Below are positions 36,285 through 47,959 of a stretch of 64,000 bases of DNA, in pieces. The notes under the pieces were generated by a model. It worked only from the letters and a program-made list of their open reading frames with translations. It had not been told where the DNA came from and did not search any database. The stretch lies in contig NZ_PQVJ01000053.1 in NCBI RefSeq assembly GCF_002921135.1, positions 1-64,000 on the forward strand. The letters are read 5' to 3'. The stretch is from Avibacterium gallinarum. GTDB lineage: Bacteria; Pseudomonadota; Gammaproteobacteria; Enterobacterales; Pasteurellaceae. The translations under genes were made by a program, and so were the position numbers. Numbering within the stretch: the first letter of the stretch is position 1; each line of letters starts with the position of its first letter.

Positions 36285-38258
36285 CTATTTTTTGTTTAAA
36301 TTTATTTGGTAAACCGCAAAACCAAGTTCATCTTGCCCAACGTAATCCATTGGATATTGCGCTTTTTCCTTAATGAAGGCTTTTGCTTTATCACTTGGGG
36401 ACGTTTCCACTTGTACTTTCAATGGCTGAGTAGTGGCGATTGGGGCCAGTTTCCAGTTATTATCCGCAGAAGGGATCACTTCGCCTTTTTCTTTGGTGGT
36501 TTGGCTGATGTAGTTCGCCAAAATTTGACGATTTTCATCAGGGGAAGCAAAGACGATGTGTGCATCACCCGTGCCAGGGAATTTGCCCGAATAAGCGCGA
36601 TAATTATTGGTCGCAATTAAGAATTGATCGCTATCTTGTACTGGCTTGCCTTGATAGGTGAGATTAACAATACGAGATGCCTTGTCATTAATGAGCTTGC
36701 ATTCACCGTCATAACGGGCAGGCTGGGTAACATCAATTTCATAGTTCACCCCGTCAATCACATCGAAATTGTAAGTACGGAAACCGCTCCAATTTAACAA
36801 GGATTGTGGTTTGTCGCTATTTGGATCGATTTGGTTAAACATTCCCGCACTGCACTCAAGCCATTGTTTGAGTTCTGCACCGCTCACTTTGACAATCACC
36901 AAGGTATTTGGGTAGAGATAGAGATCTGCCGCATTGCGGAAGGTGAGATCGCCTTTATCCACTTCTACATAAGCGCTTGGATCGTTTTTACGTCCACCGA
37001 CTTTAAATGGCGCAGCGGCACTCAACACAGGAATACCCGCTAGCTCAGGCAGATTTTTCACCACGTTTTCGGCGTAAGCTTGTTGCGCTTGGTTTACGAT
37101 TTGCACCGTTGGATCATCTTGGAACAATGCAAGGAAGCTATACATATTGTCAGAGGCTTTTCCAATCGGCTGTGCTACAAAGGCACGAGTGGCTTCATGG
37201 ATTGGCGCAAGCAATGCCGCAACTTCAGGGTGATTGCCCACAAGGGCTTTTTTCTTATCTGCATCATAAATCGGATGCAAGGCTGCACGGCCGTCAGTTA
37301 CAAACCATTTGCCGTTATGTTGATTTAAAGTGAGATCCACCACGCTGATGTTATTTGCCCAATAGCCAGCCATACTTTCTGGTACACCGTTCATTGTGCC
37401 TTTTTCAATATCCGCCCCTTTGCTGTTAGCAAATTCTTTATTTGGGAATAAGCGGTGTGAATGGCCGAAGATCACGGCATCAATGCCTTTTACGTCAGCT
37501 AAATGGAATGCGGCATTTTCTTCACCTTCTTTATAAGGTTCGTCCGAAGGGCCAGTGTGCGCCAGTGCAACAATAATATCTGCCCCTTGAGCCTTCACAA
37601 TGGGCACATATTTTTCTGCGGTTTTCTTAATATCGTAGGCTTTCACTTTGCCTTCTAAATTGGCTTTATCCCAAACCATCACTTGTGGCGGCACAAAGCC
37701 AATATAACCAATTTTGATTTGATGCGTGTTGCCCGCATTGTCTGTTACGCTTTTTTCTTGAATAAAATAAGGTTGGAAATAAGGCTGATCATCACTGGCT
37801 TTCACCACATTGGCGTTGATAATAGGGAAGTCGGCTTGCTTAATGGCACGATCTAAATAATCTAAGCCATAGTTGAACTCGTGGTTGCCGATCGTTCCCA
37901 CATCATAGTGCATTGCATTTAGGGCTAAAATAGACGGATTTGGTTTGCCTTCTTTATCCCCTTTGGCGGCTTGATAATCGGCAATCGGGTTGCCTTGAAT
38001 TAAATCGCCATTATCCACTAACACCGAGTTTTTCACTTCTTGACGTGCGCTTGCAATCAGGCTTGCTGCACGGGTAAAACCAAATTTATCCGTAGGCGCA
38101 TCTTTGTAATAATCAAAATCCGTCAAAAAACCGTGAATATCCGTGGTGGCAATAATGCGTAACGCTACCGCAGTATTTTGCTCCGCCGCATTGAGCGATA
38201 AGCTGTTTACACTGAATAAACTTAATGCGCCAAGACGCAGGAATTTTCTTCTATCCAT
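36285..38258 (-). CDS. cpdB: 2',3'-cyclic-nucleotide 2'-phosphodiesterase/3'-nucleotidase
   Basis: CpdB breaks down extracellular 2',3'-cyclic nucleotides and 3'-nucleotides to nucleosides in the periplasm. The 657-residue protein aligns over its whole length with E. coli CpdB: metallophosphatase motifs [41 protein letters not shown] and [13 protein letters not shown], then the 5'-nucleotidase C-terminal domain with [16 protein letters not shown] and the base-stacking [14 protein letters not shown]. The N-terminus [16 protein letters not shown] is a twin-arginine-like signal (RRKFLRLG), whereas E. coli CpdB uses a plain Sec signal. Terminator at 36226. Confidence 0.95.
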   Translation of the reverse strand: MDRRKFLRLGALSLFSVNSLSLNAAEQNTAVALRIIATTDIHGFLTDFDYYKDAPTDKFGFTRAASLIASARQEVKNSVLVDNGDLIQGNPIADYQAAKGDKEGKPNPSILALNAMHYDVGTIGNHEFNYGLDYLDRAIKQADFPIINANVVKASDDQPYFQPYFIQEKSVTDNAGNTHQIKIGYIGFVPPQVMVWDKANLEGKVKAYDIKKTAEKYVPIVKAQGADIIVALAHTGPSDEPYKEGEENAAFHLADVKGIDAVIFGHSHRLFPNKEFANSKGADIEKGTMNGVPESMAGYWANNISVVDLTLNQHNGKWFVTDGRAALHPIYDADKKKALVGNHPEVAALLAPIHEATRAFVAQPIGKASDNMYSFLALFQDDPTVQIVNQAQQAYAENVVKNLPELAGIPVLSAAAPFKVGGRKNDPSAYVEVDKGDLTFRNAADLYLYPNTLVIVKVSGAELKQWLECSAGMFNQIDPNSDKPQSLLNWSGFRTYNFDVIDGVNYEIDVTQPARYDGECKLINDKASRIVNLTYQGKPVQDSDQFLIATNNYRAYSGKFPGTGDAHIVFASPDENRQILANYISQTTKEKGEVIPSADNNWKLAPIATTQPLKVQVETSPSDKAKAFIKEKAQYPMDYVGQDELGFAVYQINLNKK

Positions 38259-38534
38259 ATTTTCTCCTTTTAGGTTCTATAAATGATGACAAAGACACGA
38301 TGATTTTACGTTGTTTTTGCACAGGGCTCTAGCCAATATTTATGATAAAAATCAAGTGCGGTGTTTTTTTATGAAATTTTTTGCAGGTTAATTTTCTTGG
38401 CATAATCAATAAGTTAAAAAGGCGAGCAGCAAGACAGCCTTTATTTTTTACGGAAAAAGCACCGCACTTGCGTTTAGGATTTATCGCTAGATCAAGTACA
38501 ATATTAAGACTATCCATAGACAATAGGTTTGCTT

Positions 38535-40406
38535 ATGACATCATTACTGACTTCCGCGTTTATCTATCTCTTTGCCGCCGTGGTGGCCGTGCCAGTTTCT
38601 AAACGTTTGGGATTAGGTTCAGTGCTGGGCTATTTGTTGGCAGGGGTGGCGATTGGGCCAATTTTAGGCTTAGTCGGACAGGAAACCGAACGCGTGCAGC
38701 ACGTTGCTGAATTTGGCGTGGTGATGATGTTATTTTTAATCGGTTTAGAGCTTGATCCTAAAATGCTATGGGCGCTACGCACTAAGTTGCTCGGCTTGGG
38801 GGGCTTGCAGGTCATTCTATCCATTGGCGCGATTGCAGGTGTTACCCATTTGCTTAATTTTAGCTGGGAAATGAGCATTGCCATTGGTTGTGTGTTGGCG
38901 GTGTCGTCCACCGCGATTGTGTTGCAAACCTTGGGGGAAAAGCATTTGCTGAATAGCCCCGGGGGGCAAAGCAGTTTTTCCGTGCTGTTATTCCAAGATA
39001 TTGCCATCATTCCTATTTTAGCCTTCTTACCAATGCTTGCTTCGCCTGAATTGATTGATAGTCTGCATAGCGCGGAGCAACATTCAGACAATTTATTAGA
39101 CGGGGTGAATAATTATGTCAAAACCCTGATCACCTTTAGCGTGATTGGCTCAATCATCTTTGGTGGCTATTTTCTCGCGCGCCCGATTTTCCGCTATATT
39201 GCCGCATCAAGAACCCGTGAAATTTTCACCGCATTTGCCTTAGCATTGGTGATCGGCATTGCAGCGATGATGTCGGCTATCGGCCTTTCGCCTGCCTTAG
39301 GCACATTCTTGGCGGGCGTGGTATTAGCAAATAGTGAATATCGCCACGAACTAGAAAGCAATCTTGAACCGTTCAAAGGCTTATTGCTTGGTTTGTTTTT
39401 CATTACCGTAGGCGCAGATATTAATTTCAGCTTATTATTCAATGACTTCACGGTGATTTTAGGCATCACGCTATTATTTATTCTCATAAAAGCCATTGTC
39501 TTATGGGGGCTGGGCTTAATATTCCGCTTGGATCGTCTTAACCGTAATTTATTCGCCCTAAGCCTAGCACCGGCGGGAGAATTTGGCTTTGTGCTACTTT
39601 CTTTCAGCCAACAGAATGGCATTCTACCAAGAGAAATCACCGACAAACTCTTGCTTGCCGTGGCTATTTCAATGTTGCTCACGCCTTTCTTATTTATTGC
39701 TTACGATAAACTGATCGTACCGCGTGCAAGCCACCAACAACAGCGTGAAAACGACACCATTGAAGATCAAAATGACGTCCTTATTATCGGCCACGGACGT
39801 TACGGACAAATTATCAGCGGAATGTTAATGAGTTGCGGCTACAAGCCTACGGTTATTGACTACGATGCCACCTTGGTGGAAGGCTTATCGCGCTTCGGTT
39901 TAAAAACCTATTTTGGCGACGGTTCACGTTCTGACTTGTTAGAAACTGCGGGCATTGCGAAAGCCAAATTATTAGTGATTGCCCTTGATGACAAAGAACA
40001 AGCCATACAAATCGCCCATTTTGCGCATCACTTTTACCCAAATTTACCGATTATCACCCGTGCTTATGATCGTCTGCACGTTTATGATTTATACCGTGCT
40101 GGGGCAAGAAATATTGTGCGAGAAACTTTCGACTCCGCGATCCGAAGTGGCCGTTTAGCCTTAGAACAGCTTGGAATGGACAAAGAAAAAGCCAAACAAA
40201 TCGCAGAATTTTACTACCACCGCGATCGCCACGGCTTAGCGGAAATGGCAAGCCTTTACGATCCTGAAATTTCCGTATTTAGCAACGAACGAATGATCGC
40301 CCGCGCCAAAGAACTCGAACAAGAAACCAAATCAATGATGCTCACCCTGCTCGCAGGCGGCAAGGTTGATTGGCAACCAGGGGAAGAGAATCGCTCGGGG
40401 GAGTAA
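38535..40406 (+). CDS. Kef-type K+/H+ antiporter (CPA2 family with TrkA-N domain)
   Basis: A 623-residue protein with an N-terminal cation/proton exchanger (twelve or so membrane helices; GLGSVLGYLLAGVAIGP near 26-42, GLELDPKMLW near 74) and a C-terminal RCK/TrkA-N domain beginning DVLIIGHGRYGQIISG (near 415), the NAD-binding GxGxxG form. This is the layout of glutathione-gated KefB/KefC. No KefF or KefG ancillary gene is next to it. ATG 38535 is chosen over TTG 38529. GC content is a little higher than in neighbouring gaps, but the gene has normal uptake signals around it. Confidence 0.9.
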   Translation: MTSLLTSAFIYLFAAVVAVPVSKRLGLGSVLGYLLAGVAIGPILGLVGQETERVQHVAEFGVVMMLFLIGLELDPKMLWALRTKLLGLGGLQVILSIGAIAGVTHLLNFSWEMSIAIGCVLAVSSTAIVLQTLGEKHLLNSPGGQSSFSVLLFQDIAIIPILAFLPMLASPELIDSLHSAEQHSDNLLDGVNNYVKTLITFSVIGSIIFGGYFLARPIFRYIAASRTREIFTAFALALVIGIAAMMSAIGLSPALGTFLAGVVLANSEYRHELESNLEPFKGLLLGLFFITVGADINFSLLFNDFTVILGITLLFILIKAIVLWGLGLIFRLDRLNRNLFALSLAPAGEFGFVLLSFSQQNGILPREITDKLLLAVAISMLLTPFLFIAYDKLIVPRASHQQQRENDTIEDQNDVLIIGHGRYGQIISGMLMSCGYKPTVIDYDATLVEGLSRFGLKTYFGDGSRSDLLETAGIAKAKLLVIALDDKEQAIQIAHFAHHFYPNLPIITRAYDRLHVYDLYRAGARNIVRETFDSAIRSGRLALEQLGMDKEKAKQIAEFYYHRDRHGLAEMASLYDPEISVFSNERMIARAKELEQETKSMMLTLLAGGKVDWQPGEENRSGE

Positions 40407-40409
40407 GTT

Positions 40410-40440
40410 AAAGCCGCCAATATTGCTTGGCGGCTTTATT
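40410..40440 (+). terminator. Terminator after the Kef-type gene
   Basis: Eleven-base stem AAAGCCGCCAA / TTGGCGGCTTT with loop TATTGC. Confidence 0.85.
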
Positions 40441-40453
40441 GATAGCAAAAAGG

Positions 40454-41761
40454 TTATGCCGTATGTAAATTTAAACTTTCTTGTGCGGCATACAAAGGAA
40501 TATTGATTAGCCAATCTTGATGGCGATAATCCGCCATAGAAAAGCGCAAAGCCTGTTTAGGATTATATTGCTCTACATAAACGCGTAGGCTTTTTGCCTT
40601 CAAATTTTCTTCCGCTTTTACTTCAATCGGAATGATCGATTGTTGCAGCTGTATTACAAAATCGACCTCCGCCGTTCCCTTCTCGGTTGCCCAATAGCAT
40701 ACAGGATTATCCTGCTGAGCAATGAGCTGCTGTAATACATATTGTTCGGTCAATGCCCCTTTGAACTCACTGAAAATGCGATTGCCTTCAAGTAAGGTAC
40801 TGATATCTAAATGGCTTTGCGCAGCTAGCAAGCCAACATCTAAGCCGTATAGTTTGAATGCATTATCTTGATAGGCTGAAAGCGGTAAATGTGGCTTTTT
40901 AATTCGCTGTACACAATGTACTAATCCGCTATCTTTTAGCCACTGTAACGCAATTTCGTAATCTTTGCTTCTTGCTCCTTTTTGTAGATTGGCATAAAAA
41001 AACTTTTTATTTTCCTTTGCTAATTGTTCTGGAATTGATGCCCAAATAGACCGCACTTTTTGTACCGTATAGCCGCCTTGAATATGTTTAGAAAAATCTT
41101 GCTCATAGGCGATCAGCAAATTACGTTGCACTTCCCTTACAGCATCAAAATTTTGTGTATCAATAAAAGTTTGCACAGCTTCAGGCATTCCACCAATAAA
41201 GTAATATTGTCGTAATAGTTCAATATACCGACTTTTCATTGCAGAAATTAATGCCCAATCTTGAGTTTTGAGTAACGTAACAAGATCATCTTGCCCCAAT
41301 GCCAACAAAAATTCGCTAAAGTGCATAGGATACATTGGCATAAAATCCACTTTCCCCACAGGGAAAGAAACTTGATGATGTAAGGATACGCCAAGCAATG
41401 AGCCTGCCGCGATAATATAAAAGTGCGGTGCATTTTCATAAAAATATTTGAGCGATGCCAACGCTTGCGGGACTTCTTGGATTTCATCAAAAATGAGCAA
41501 TGTATCTTCTGCTTGAATATCAACACCAGTTTCGATTTTTAAACCTAAAATCAATCGGTTAATATCAAAATCACTAGAAAACAGGGTTTTCATTCTTGGA
41601 TTGTTATCAAAGTTTACATAAGCTACTTTGCTAAAATAATGTTTACCAAAATATTTCATTGCCCAAGTTTTGCCCACTTGGCGAGCGCCTTGAATAATTA
41701 AAGGCTTTCTGTTGGTTTTCGCTTTCCATTTTTCTAAGGCTTGTAAAATTGTGCGTTTCAT
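40454..41761 (-). CDS. AAA ATPase with DUF4143 domain
   Basis: The 435-residue protein belongs to the AAA_14/DUF4143 group. Walker A is GARQVGKTWA (near residue 25), Walker B is LLIFDEIQEVP (near 89), and the arginine-containing GSLLGVSLH segment follows near 117. The C-terminal DUF4143 domain ends with a nuclease-like YWATEKGTAEVDFVIQ (ExxxxDxxI) pattern (near 370). The role is unknown; such genes are patchily spread and some members are suspected of working in mobile-element or defence settings. It sits alone between the Kef gene and a copper chaperone gene. Confidence 0.8.
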   Translation of the reverse strand: MKRTILQALEKWKAKTNRKPLIIQGARQVGKTWAMKYFGKHYFSKVAYVNFDNNPRMKTLFSSDFDINRLILGLKIETGVDIQAEDTLLIFDEIQEVPQALASLKYFYENAPHFYIIAAGSLLGVSLHHQVSFPVGKVDFMPMYPMHFSEFLLALGQDDLVTLLKTQDWALISAMKSRYIELLRQYYFIGGMPEAVQTFIDTQNFDAVREVQRNLLIAYEQDFSKHIQGGYTVQKVRSIWASIPEQLAKENKKFFYANLQKGARSKDYEIALQWLKDSGLVHCVQRIKKPHLPLSAYQDNAFKLYGLDVGLLAAQSHLDISTLLEGNRIFSEFKGALTEQYVLQQLIAQQDNPVCYWATEKGTAEVDFVIQLQQSIIPIEVKAEENLKAKSLRVYVEQYNPKQALRFSMADYRHQDWLINIPLYAAQESLNLHTA

Positions 41762-41893
41762 TAAAATTTTCTCCCTAGCAAGATAGGCTATTTTAAGTAG
41801 GTTATGATTTTTTACAAGGAAAAAAGAAGCAGAAAAACACTTTTTCTAATAAAAAAGTGTAATTAAACTACATTTTTATAAAGAAATATGTGG

Positions 41894-42304
41894 TTATTTA
41901 GTCGCGGCCTCTGCATTTATTTCCACCACTTCCCCATCATCAAAAAACAGCTTGATTGGGAAAGTTTCGCCTTGTTGGATTGGTTGGGTGAGATCAAAAA
42001 CCATAATGTGTAAGCCACCGCGTTTTAGGCTGATGCTTTGCTTGGCGGGGATTTCAATGCCGTTGAGTGCGTGCATTTTGCCGTTGTGCATTCCGTGTAA
42101 TTCTAGACGCGCGGGCTGTTGGCTTTCGGCGAAAAGCAGATTGATGGTTTCATTGCCGGTATTTTGCAGCTGCATAAAGATAGCGCTTGGTTGTCCTGCT
42201 TTTTCCGTGGGGAAGATGGTAGCTTGGCTCACAACAATTTCCGCTTGGGCAACGAGTGGGAAAAGTGCGGTGCAAATTAAGCCGATTTTTTTCATCGCGT
42301 TCAT
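41894..42304 (-). CDS. Periplasmic copper chaperone PCu(A)C
   Basis: A 136-residue exported protein: signal MNAMKKIGLICTALFPLVAQA, then a cupredoxin-like beta fold. Copper ligands fit the family motif H-(M)-x-M...H-x-M: LELHGMHNGKMHAL near 71-84 and GGLHIMVFDL near 101-110. PCu(A)C proteins deliver Cu(I) to cytochrome oxidase or hold it in the periplasm. ATG 42304 follows AAAAAGGAGACCCC; the longer open frame back to 42448 is not supported. No Sco gene is next to it. Confidence 0.87.
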   Translation of the reverse strand: MNAMKKIGLICTALFPLVAQAEIVVSQATIFPTEKAGQPSAIFMQLQNTGNETINLLFAESQQPARLELHGMHNGKMHALNGIEIPAKQSISLKRGGLHIMVFDLTQPIQQGETFPIKLFFDDGEVVEINAEAATK

Positions 42305-42584
42305 TGGGGTCTCCTTTTTATTAAAATAGATTGCAATAAAATCGCCACAGTGCAGAGCTGTGGCTTGTTTAGAATAACTAAACTTTACCACATTCACCTT
42401 TTTCTCACAAAAACTAGCCGCCAGCTCAAATACAAAATAAATTATCAACAGACCCTAGCAAGAATTTGTCATTTTGCTTTCATTTGTTGTTTGCCTTTTA
42501 AAGCAAGGCGAAAAATGCTATATTGCCCCAGTTTTTGAGAGATTCTCGCCCACATAATGATTTTCATACAACATTCATAGCAAA

Positions 42585-43196
42585 ATGGCAGATTATTACG
42601 ACATCACCCTTGCCCTTGCTGGTGTATGCCAAGCGGCTGCGCTAGTGAAACAATTCGCTCATCACGGCAGTGCCGACAATTCGGCTTTCAACGCCAGCCT
42701 ACAAAGCTTATTACAAACTTCGCCTGAAAATACCTTAGCAGTTTATGGTGGCAATGCGGCAAACTTAAAATTAGGCTTGCAAACCTTGATGGAACAGCTC
42801 AATGGCAGAGATGCAGAGCTAACGCGCTACTGGGTGAGCTTGCTGGCGTTGGAAGGCAAGTTGAGTAAATCGCCAAAAGCAAAGGCGGAATTGGCACAAC
42901 GCATCGCCTATTTGCCTTCACAGCTCAATTTTTATGATTTACTTGACGAGCAGATGATAAGCAATCTTGCCAGCATTTATGTGGACGTCATCAGCCCGCT
43001 CGGTAGCCGTATTCAGGTGCTTGGCGCGCCAGATTATTTGCAACAACAAGGCATTCAGCACCGTATTCGCGCAAGTCTGTTAGCAGGCATTCGCTCGGCG
43101 GTGCTATGGCGTCAAGTGGGCGGCAAAAAATACCAGTTTCTTTTTTCCCGTGGCAAAATCGCCACAACGGCACAACAAATTTACTCAACCCTTTAG
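42585..43196 (+). CDS. hflD: High frequency lysogenization protein HflD
   Basis: A 203-residue, mostly helical, membrane-associated protein ([24 protein letters not shown]). In E. coli HflD binds lambda CII and alters lysogenisation; its normal cell role is unclear. It lies 12 bases before purB, the conserved hflD-purB order. The usual upstream mnmA is not next to it here, so the cluster is split on that side. Confidence 0.93.
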   Translation: MADYYDITLALAGVCQAAALVKQFAHHGSADNSAFNASLQSLLQTSPENTLAVYGGNAANLKLGLQTLMEQLNGRDAELTRYWVSLLALEGKLSKSPKAKAELAQRIAYLPSQLNFYDLLDEQMISNLASIYVDVISPLGSRIQVLGAPDYLQQQGIQHRIRASLLAGIRSAVLWRQVGGKKYQFLFSRGKIATTAQQIYSTL

Positions 43197-44576
<1,380 letters not shown>

Positions 44577-44589
44577 TGGGCTAAAAAAT

Positions 44590-44627
44590 AAGTGCGGTGG
44601 AAAATCTCTAAATTTTTCACCGCACTG
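44590..44627 (+). terminator. Inverted uptake-signal pair after purB
   Basis: AAGTGCGGTG and CACCGCACT with extra pairing between AAAAT and ATTTT give a long stem 14 bases after purB; the T run is short, so termination is likely but not certain. Confidence 0.6.
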
Positions 44628-44726
44628 TTGTTTTTGCCCTTATGGCATTTCCTTTCGCAATTCTTTTGCAAGATAAATTTTGCCTATGATACACTTCATT
44701 TTTTCATTCTTTTATCTATTGTATTT

Positions 44727-45845
44727 ATGCTATTAGCTCAATCTTCCGCCACTGCGCCTTTCGCAAAATCTGTTCTAGCTTGGTACGATCAATTTGGACG
44801 CAAGCATTTGCCTTGGCAGCAAAATAAAACCCTTTATGGCGTTTGGCTGTCCGAGGTAATGTTGCAACAAACTCAAGTTGCCACGGTGATTCCTTATTTT
44901 GAACGCTTTATGCAAAGGTTTCCTACCATCATTGATCTTGCCGATGCGCCCCTTGATGAAGTGCTGCATTTGTGGACGGGCTTGGGCTATTACGCGCGGG
45001 CAAGAAATTTGCACCAATCGGCACAAATTATTCGCGATCAGTATCAGGGCAATTTCCCCACTGAATTTGAGCAAGTACAGGCGTTAAAAGGCATTGGTCG
45101 AAGCACGGCGGGGGCAATTCTGTCTTCTTGCTTAAATGCCCCTTATCCTATTTTAGATGGCAATGTGAAACGTGTGCTGTCCCGTTATTTTACGGTTGAA
45201 GGCTGGTCGGGCGAGAAAAAAGTAGAAAATCAGCTTTGGCAGTTAAGTGCAGAAGTTACGCCAACACAGCGTGTGGCAGATTTTAATCAAGCGATGATGG
45301 ATATTGGTGCGATGGTATGTACACGCACAAAACCGAAATGCACGCTTTGTCCCCTATCTGAAAAGTGCGGTGCAAATTTGCAACAAAATTGGCAAGATTA
45401 TCCTGCGAAGAAGCCAAAGAAAACCTTACCCGAGCGACAAAGTTATTTCTTAATTTGGCAGCAACAAGGCAAGGTGGCATTAGAACAGCGTGAAAATGCG
45501 GGCTTGTGGGGCGGTTTGTATTGTTTTCCACAATTTGACAGCAAGCAGGATTTACTGGCTTATTTGGCGCGTCAAAACGTGGATTTTTATCAGGAATGGC
45601 CAGCTTTTCGCCATACGTTTAGCCATTTTCATTTAATGATTCACCCGATTTATGTGAAACAGGAATATCACGGTGAGGACGCTAATCGCTCAGATTGGAA
45701 AAAGGTGGGTGAAAATCACGGCAAGTATGAATCTTCTATACAAAGTGCGGTCAAATATTGGTATGATCCGCAAAATCCTGATCAAATTGGGCTGGCAACG
45801 CCAGTCAAAAATCTTTTATTACAGTTAGCAAAAGGAAAAGAATAA
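44727..45845 (+). CDS. mutY: Adenine DNA glycosylase MutY
   Basis: MutY removes adenine mispaired with 8-oxoguanine. The 372-residue protein has the catalytic start FGRKHLPWQ and Glu in [10 protein letters not shown], the helix-hairpin-helix around [14 protein letters not shown] with catalytic Asp in [12 protein letters not shown], the 4Fe-4S cluster Cys set ([17 protein letters not shown], spacing C-x6-C-x2-C-x5-C), and a C-terminal NUDIX-like domain from about 225. ATG 44727 gives [15 protein letters not shown]; the frame is open to 44592 but that part is not family-like. It overlaps yggX by one base. Confidence 0.94.
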   Translation: MLLAQSSATAPFAKSVLAWYDQFGRKHLPWQQNKTLYGVWLSEVMLQQTQVATVIPYFERFMQRFPTIIDLADAPLDEVLHLWTGLGYYARARNLHQSAQIIRDQYQGNFPTEFEQVQALKGIGRSTAGAILSSCLNAPYPILDGNVKRVLSRYFTVEGWSGEKKVENQLWQLSAEVTPTQRVADFNQAMMDIGAMVCTRTKPKCTLCPLSEKCGANLQQNWQDYPAKKPKKTLPERQSYFLIWQQQGKVALEQRENAGLWGGLYCFPQFDSKQDLLAYLARQNVDFYQEWPAFRHTFSHFHLMIHPIYVKQEYHGEDANRSDWKKVGENHGKYESSIQSAVKYWYDPQNPDQIGLATPVKNLLLQLAKGKE

Positions 45846-46123
45846 TGGCAAGAACGGTATTTTGTGCCTATTTAAAACAAGAGGCGGACGGGCTAGATTT
45901 TCAACTTTATCCAGGCGAATTAGGCAAACGTATTTTTGATAATATCAGCAAACAGGCTTGGGGCGAGTGGATGAAAAAACAAACAATGCTGGTTAATGAA
46001 AAAAAATTGAATATGATGAATGCCGAGCATCGCCAATTATTAGAACAAGAAATGGTGAATTTTTTATTTGAAGGCAAAGATGTTCATATTGAAGGCTATG
46101 TTCCGCTAGCGGAAAAAGAATGA
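45845..46123 (+). CDS. yggX: Fe(2+)-trafficking protein YggX
   Basis: The 92-residue YggX protein protects Fe-S clusters from oxidants and may move iron. The start [19 protein letters not shown] and the single Cys7 fit the family. It shares its start with the mutY stop (TAATG) and its stop overlaps the mltC start (ATGA), so mutY-yggX-mltC is a tight operon, as in E. coli. Confidence 0.96.
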   Translation: MARTVFCAYLKQEADGLDFQLYPGELGKRIFDNISKQAWGEWMKKQTMLVNEKKLNMMNAEHRQLLEQEMVNFLFEGKDVHIEGYVPLAEKE

Positions 46124-47196
46124 TGAAGAAATATGTTGTTGCTTTGATTATTCCTTTTTTGTTTGCTTGTAGTGGCTCAAGCCATAAAGGAATAAATTAT
46201 GATGAAGCCTTTGCGAAAGATACGCAGGGGTTAGATATTTTGACGGGGCAATTTTCCCATAATATCGATCAAATTTGGGGCGTGAATGAGTTGTTGGTGG
46301 CAAGCCGTAAAGACTATGTGAAATACACCGATAGTTATTACACTCGTAGCCACGTGAGCTTTGATGAAGGGGTTATCACGGTTGAAACACAGCAAGATTT
46401 GAACCGCCTGCACAATGCTATCGTGCATACGTTATTAATGGGCTCAGATGCGAAAGGCATTGATTTATTTGCTTCTGGCGATGTGCCGATAAGTTCTCGT
46501 CCTTTCTTAGTGGGACAAGTGGTGGATAATGCGGGGCAGCAAATTACCAACGAGTTTATCGCAGGCAATTTTGCTGATTATCTGGTGCAAAATAAATTGC
46601 AAACACGCCGTTTAAGTAACGGCAGAATGGTGCAGTTTGTGGTGATCCCAATGATTGCTAATCACGTTGCCGTGCGTGCGCAAAAATACCTACCAATGGT
46701 GCGCCGCGCCGCTAGACGCTACAACCTTGATGAAAGTTTGATTTTAGGCATTATGCAAACGGAATCCAGCTTCAACCCTTATGCCATTAGCTATGCTAAT
46801 GCCATTGGCTTAATGCAAGTGGTGCCGCATACGGCAGGGCGAGATGTGTTCCAAATGAAAGGACGTGGTGGTCAGCCGTCAAAAAGCTATTTGTTTGATC
46901 CTGAAAAAAATATTGATGCAGGCGCATCGTATTTATGGCTATTACAAAATAAATATTTAGATGGCATTACTAACCCTACATCTAAGCGTTTTGCGATGAT
47001 TTCTGCGTATAACAGCGGTGCCGGTGCGGTGTTGCGCGTGTTCCACGAAGATAAAGATATGGCGATTGAACAAATCAACCGCTTATATCCTGAGCAAGTG
47101 TACCGAATTTTGACCACGGCACACCCATCTTCACAAGCAAGAAATTATTTAATTAAGGTGGATAAGGCTCAAAAAAGTTATCGCGTTAGACGGTAA
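46120..47196 (+). CDS. mltC: Membrane-bound lytic murein transglycosylase C
   Basis: A 358-residue outer-membrane lipoprotein (signal [17 protein letters not shown], lipid Cys near 17) that cuts peptidoglycan between MurNAc and GlcNAc with anhydro ring formation. The SLT domain has catalytic Glu in [17 protein letters not shown] (near 209), then [18 protein letters not shown] and [14 protein letters not shown]. Either of the first two ATG codons could be used. End of the mutY-yggX-mltC operon; a tRNA promoter follows. Confidence 0.95.
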   Translation: MMKKYVVALIIPFLFACSGSSHKGINYDEAFAKDTQGLDILTGQFSHNIDQIWGVNELLVASRKDYVKYTDSYYTRSHVSFDEGVITVETQQDLNRLHNAIVHTLLMGSDAKGIDLFASGDVPISSRPFLVGQVVDNAGQQITNEFIAGNFADYLVQNKLQTRRLSNGRMVQFVVIPMIANHVAVRAQKYLPMVRRAARRYNLDESLILGIMQTESSFNPYAISYANAIGLMQVVPHTAGRDVFQMKGRGGQPSKSYLFDPEKNIDAGASYLWLLQNKYLDGITNPTSKRFAMISAYNSGAGAVLRVFHEDKDMAIEQINRLYPEQVYRILTTAHPSSQARNYLIKVDKAQKSYRVRR

Positions 47197-47304
47197 AAAT
47201 TAGAAGTAGCTTTGGTTTTTTATGCGATTTTTGCCGTATTTCTATGCGTTTCGCTTGTTAAATATTCAAACAAACAAAAAACGTAAAAAAGTTAAAATTA
47301 ATGA

Positions 47305-47333
47305 TTGACTTAACGCGGTAAAAATCGTTTAAT
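47305..47333 (+). promoter_or_regulatory. Promoter of the tRNA-Phe/tRNA-Asn unit
   Basis: TTGACT (47305-47310) and TTTAAT (47328-47333) are 17 bases apart, 18 bases upstream of tRNA-Phe. Confidence 0.65.
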
Positions 47334-47351
47334 ACGCACCACTGATGCGTT

Positions 47352-47427
47352 GCCTCGATAGCTCAGTCGGTAGAGCAGGGGATTGAAAATCCCCGTGTCG
47401 GTGGTTCGATTCCGCCTCGAGGCACCA
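47352..47427 (+). tRNA. tRNA-Phe (GAA)
   Basis: 76 bases with acceptor GCCTCGA / TCGAGGC, encoded CCA, D arm GCTCAGTCGGTAGAGC, anticodon stem GGGGA / TCCCC around TTGAAAA (anticodon GAA) and T arm GGTGG-TTCGATT-CCGCC. Confidence 0.97.
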
Positions 47428-47431
47428 TTAT

Positions 47432-47507
47432 TCCTCCTTAGTTCAGTCGGTAGAACGGTGGACTGTTAATCCATATGTCGCTGGTTCAAGTCCAGCAGGA
47501 GGAGCCA
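47432..47507 (+). tRNA. tRNA-Asn (GTT)
   Basis: 76 bases with acceptor TCCTCCT / AGGAGGA, encoded CCA, anticodon loop CTGTTAA (GTT), T arm CTGG-TTCAAGT-CCAG. It is four bases after tRNA-Phe, so both come from one transcript. Confidence 0.97.
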
Positions 47508-47518
47508 AATTCCTAAGA

Positions 47519-47547
47519 GTCGCTAATGAAAATTAGCGGCTTTTTTC
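47519..47547 (+). terminator. Terminator after the tRNA-Phe/Asn unit
   Basis: GCTAAT / ATTAGC around GAAA with flanking pairing, followed by CTTTTTTC. Confidence 0.8.
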
Positions 47548-47670
47548 ATATCTCATACTATTTCTTTTTTATTCTTTTTTTACTAAAAAATTAACCAAAT
47601 TCGCACCGCACTTTATTTTTTATCCCGTGCTTTTCATCATTACATATTTGTGTCAAACTGAAACGCAAAA

Positions 47671-47747
47671 GAACGTGTAGCTTAGCAGGATAGAGCAGTC
47701 CCCTCCTAAGGGACAGGTCGGCGGTTCGACTCCGCCCACGTTCGCCA
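47671..47747 (+). tRNA. tRNA-Arg (CCT), integration site of the satellite
   Basis: 77 bases with acceptor GAACGTG / CACGTTC, encoded CCA, anticodon loop CTCCTAA (CCT) and T arm GGCGG-TTCGACT-CCGCC. Its last 14 bases, plus TT, are repeated at 58429-58444, so the element restored the 3' end of the gene when it integrated. Confidence 0.96.
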
Positions 47748-47749
47748 TT
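47734..47749. repeat. attL core (16-bp direct repeat)
   Basis: GCCCACGTTCGCCATT at the 3' end of tRNA-Arg, identical to 58429-58444. A further partial copy (ACGTTCGCCA) lies at 47763-47772 inside the element. Confidence 0.88.
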
Positions 47750-47865
47750 CTATTGTTCTTTTACGTTCGCCAATGTTCAAAATTTATAGAAAATGTAACA
47801 AAAACAACGGCTTGCTGTTCGCGTTTGTTCGTTTGTGTTTTTCTTTGTTTGCTTGCATCCGTGCT

Positions 47866-47889
47866 TTTTAGATCCCTGTTTAGATCCCT
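47866..47889. repeat. Integrase arm-type repeat, left end
   Basis: Two TTTAGATCCCT units separated by one G, with an extra leading T, identical over 24 bases to 58341-58364. An inverted copy of the unit (AGGGATCTAAAA) is at 47911-47922, still upstream of the integrase start. The placement inside both ends is that of integrase arm-binding sites, and the sites may also control int. Confidence 0.7.
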
Positions 47890-47959
47890 CACTTTAGAGG
47901 GAATCTTACGAGGGATCTAAAAGGTTAATTATCCTTTATTTTTCATAAGGTTATGAGAT

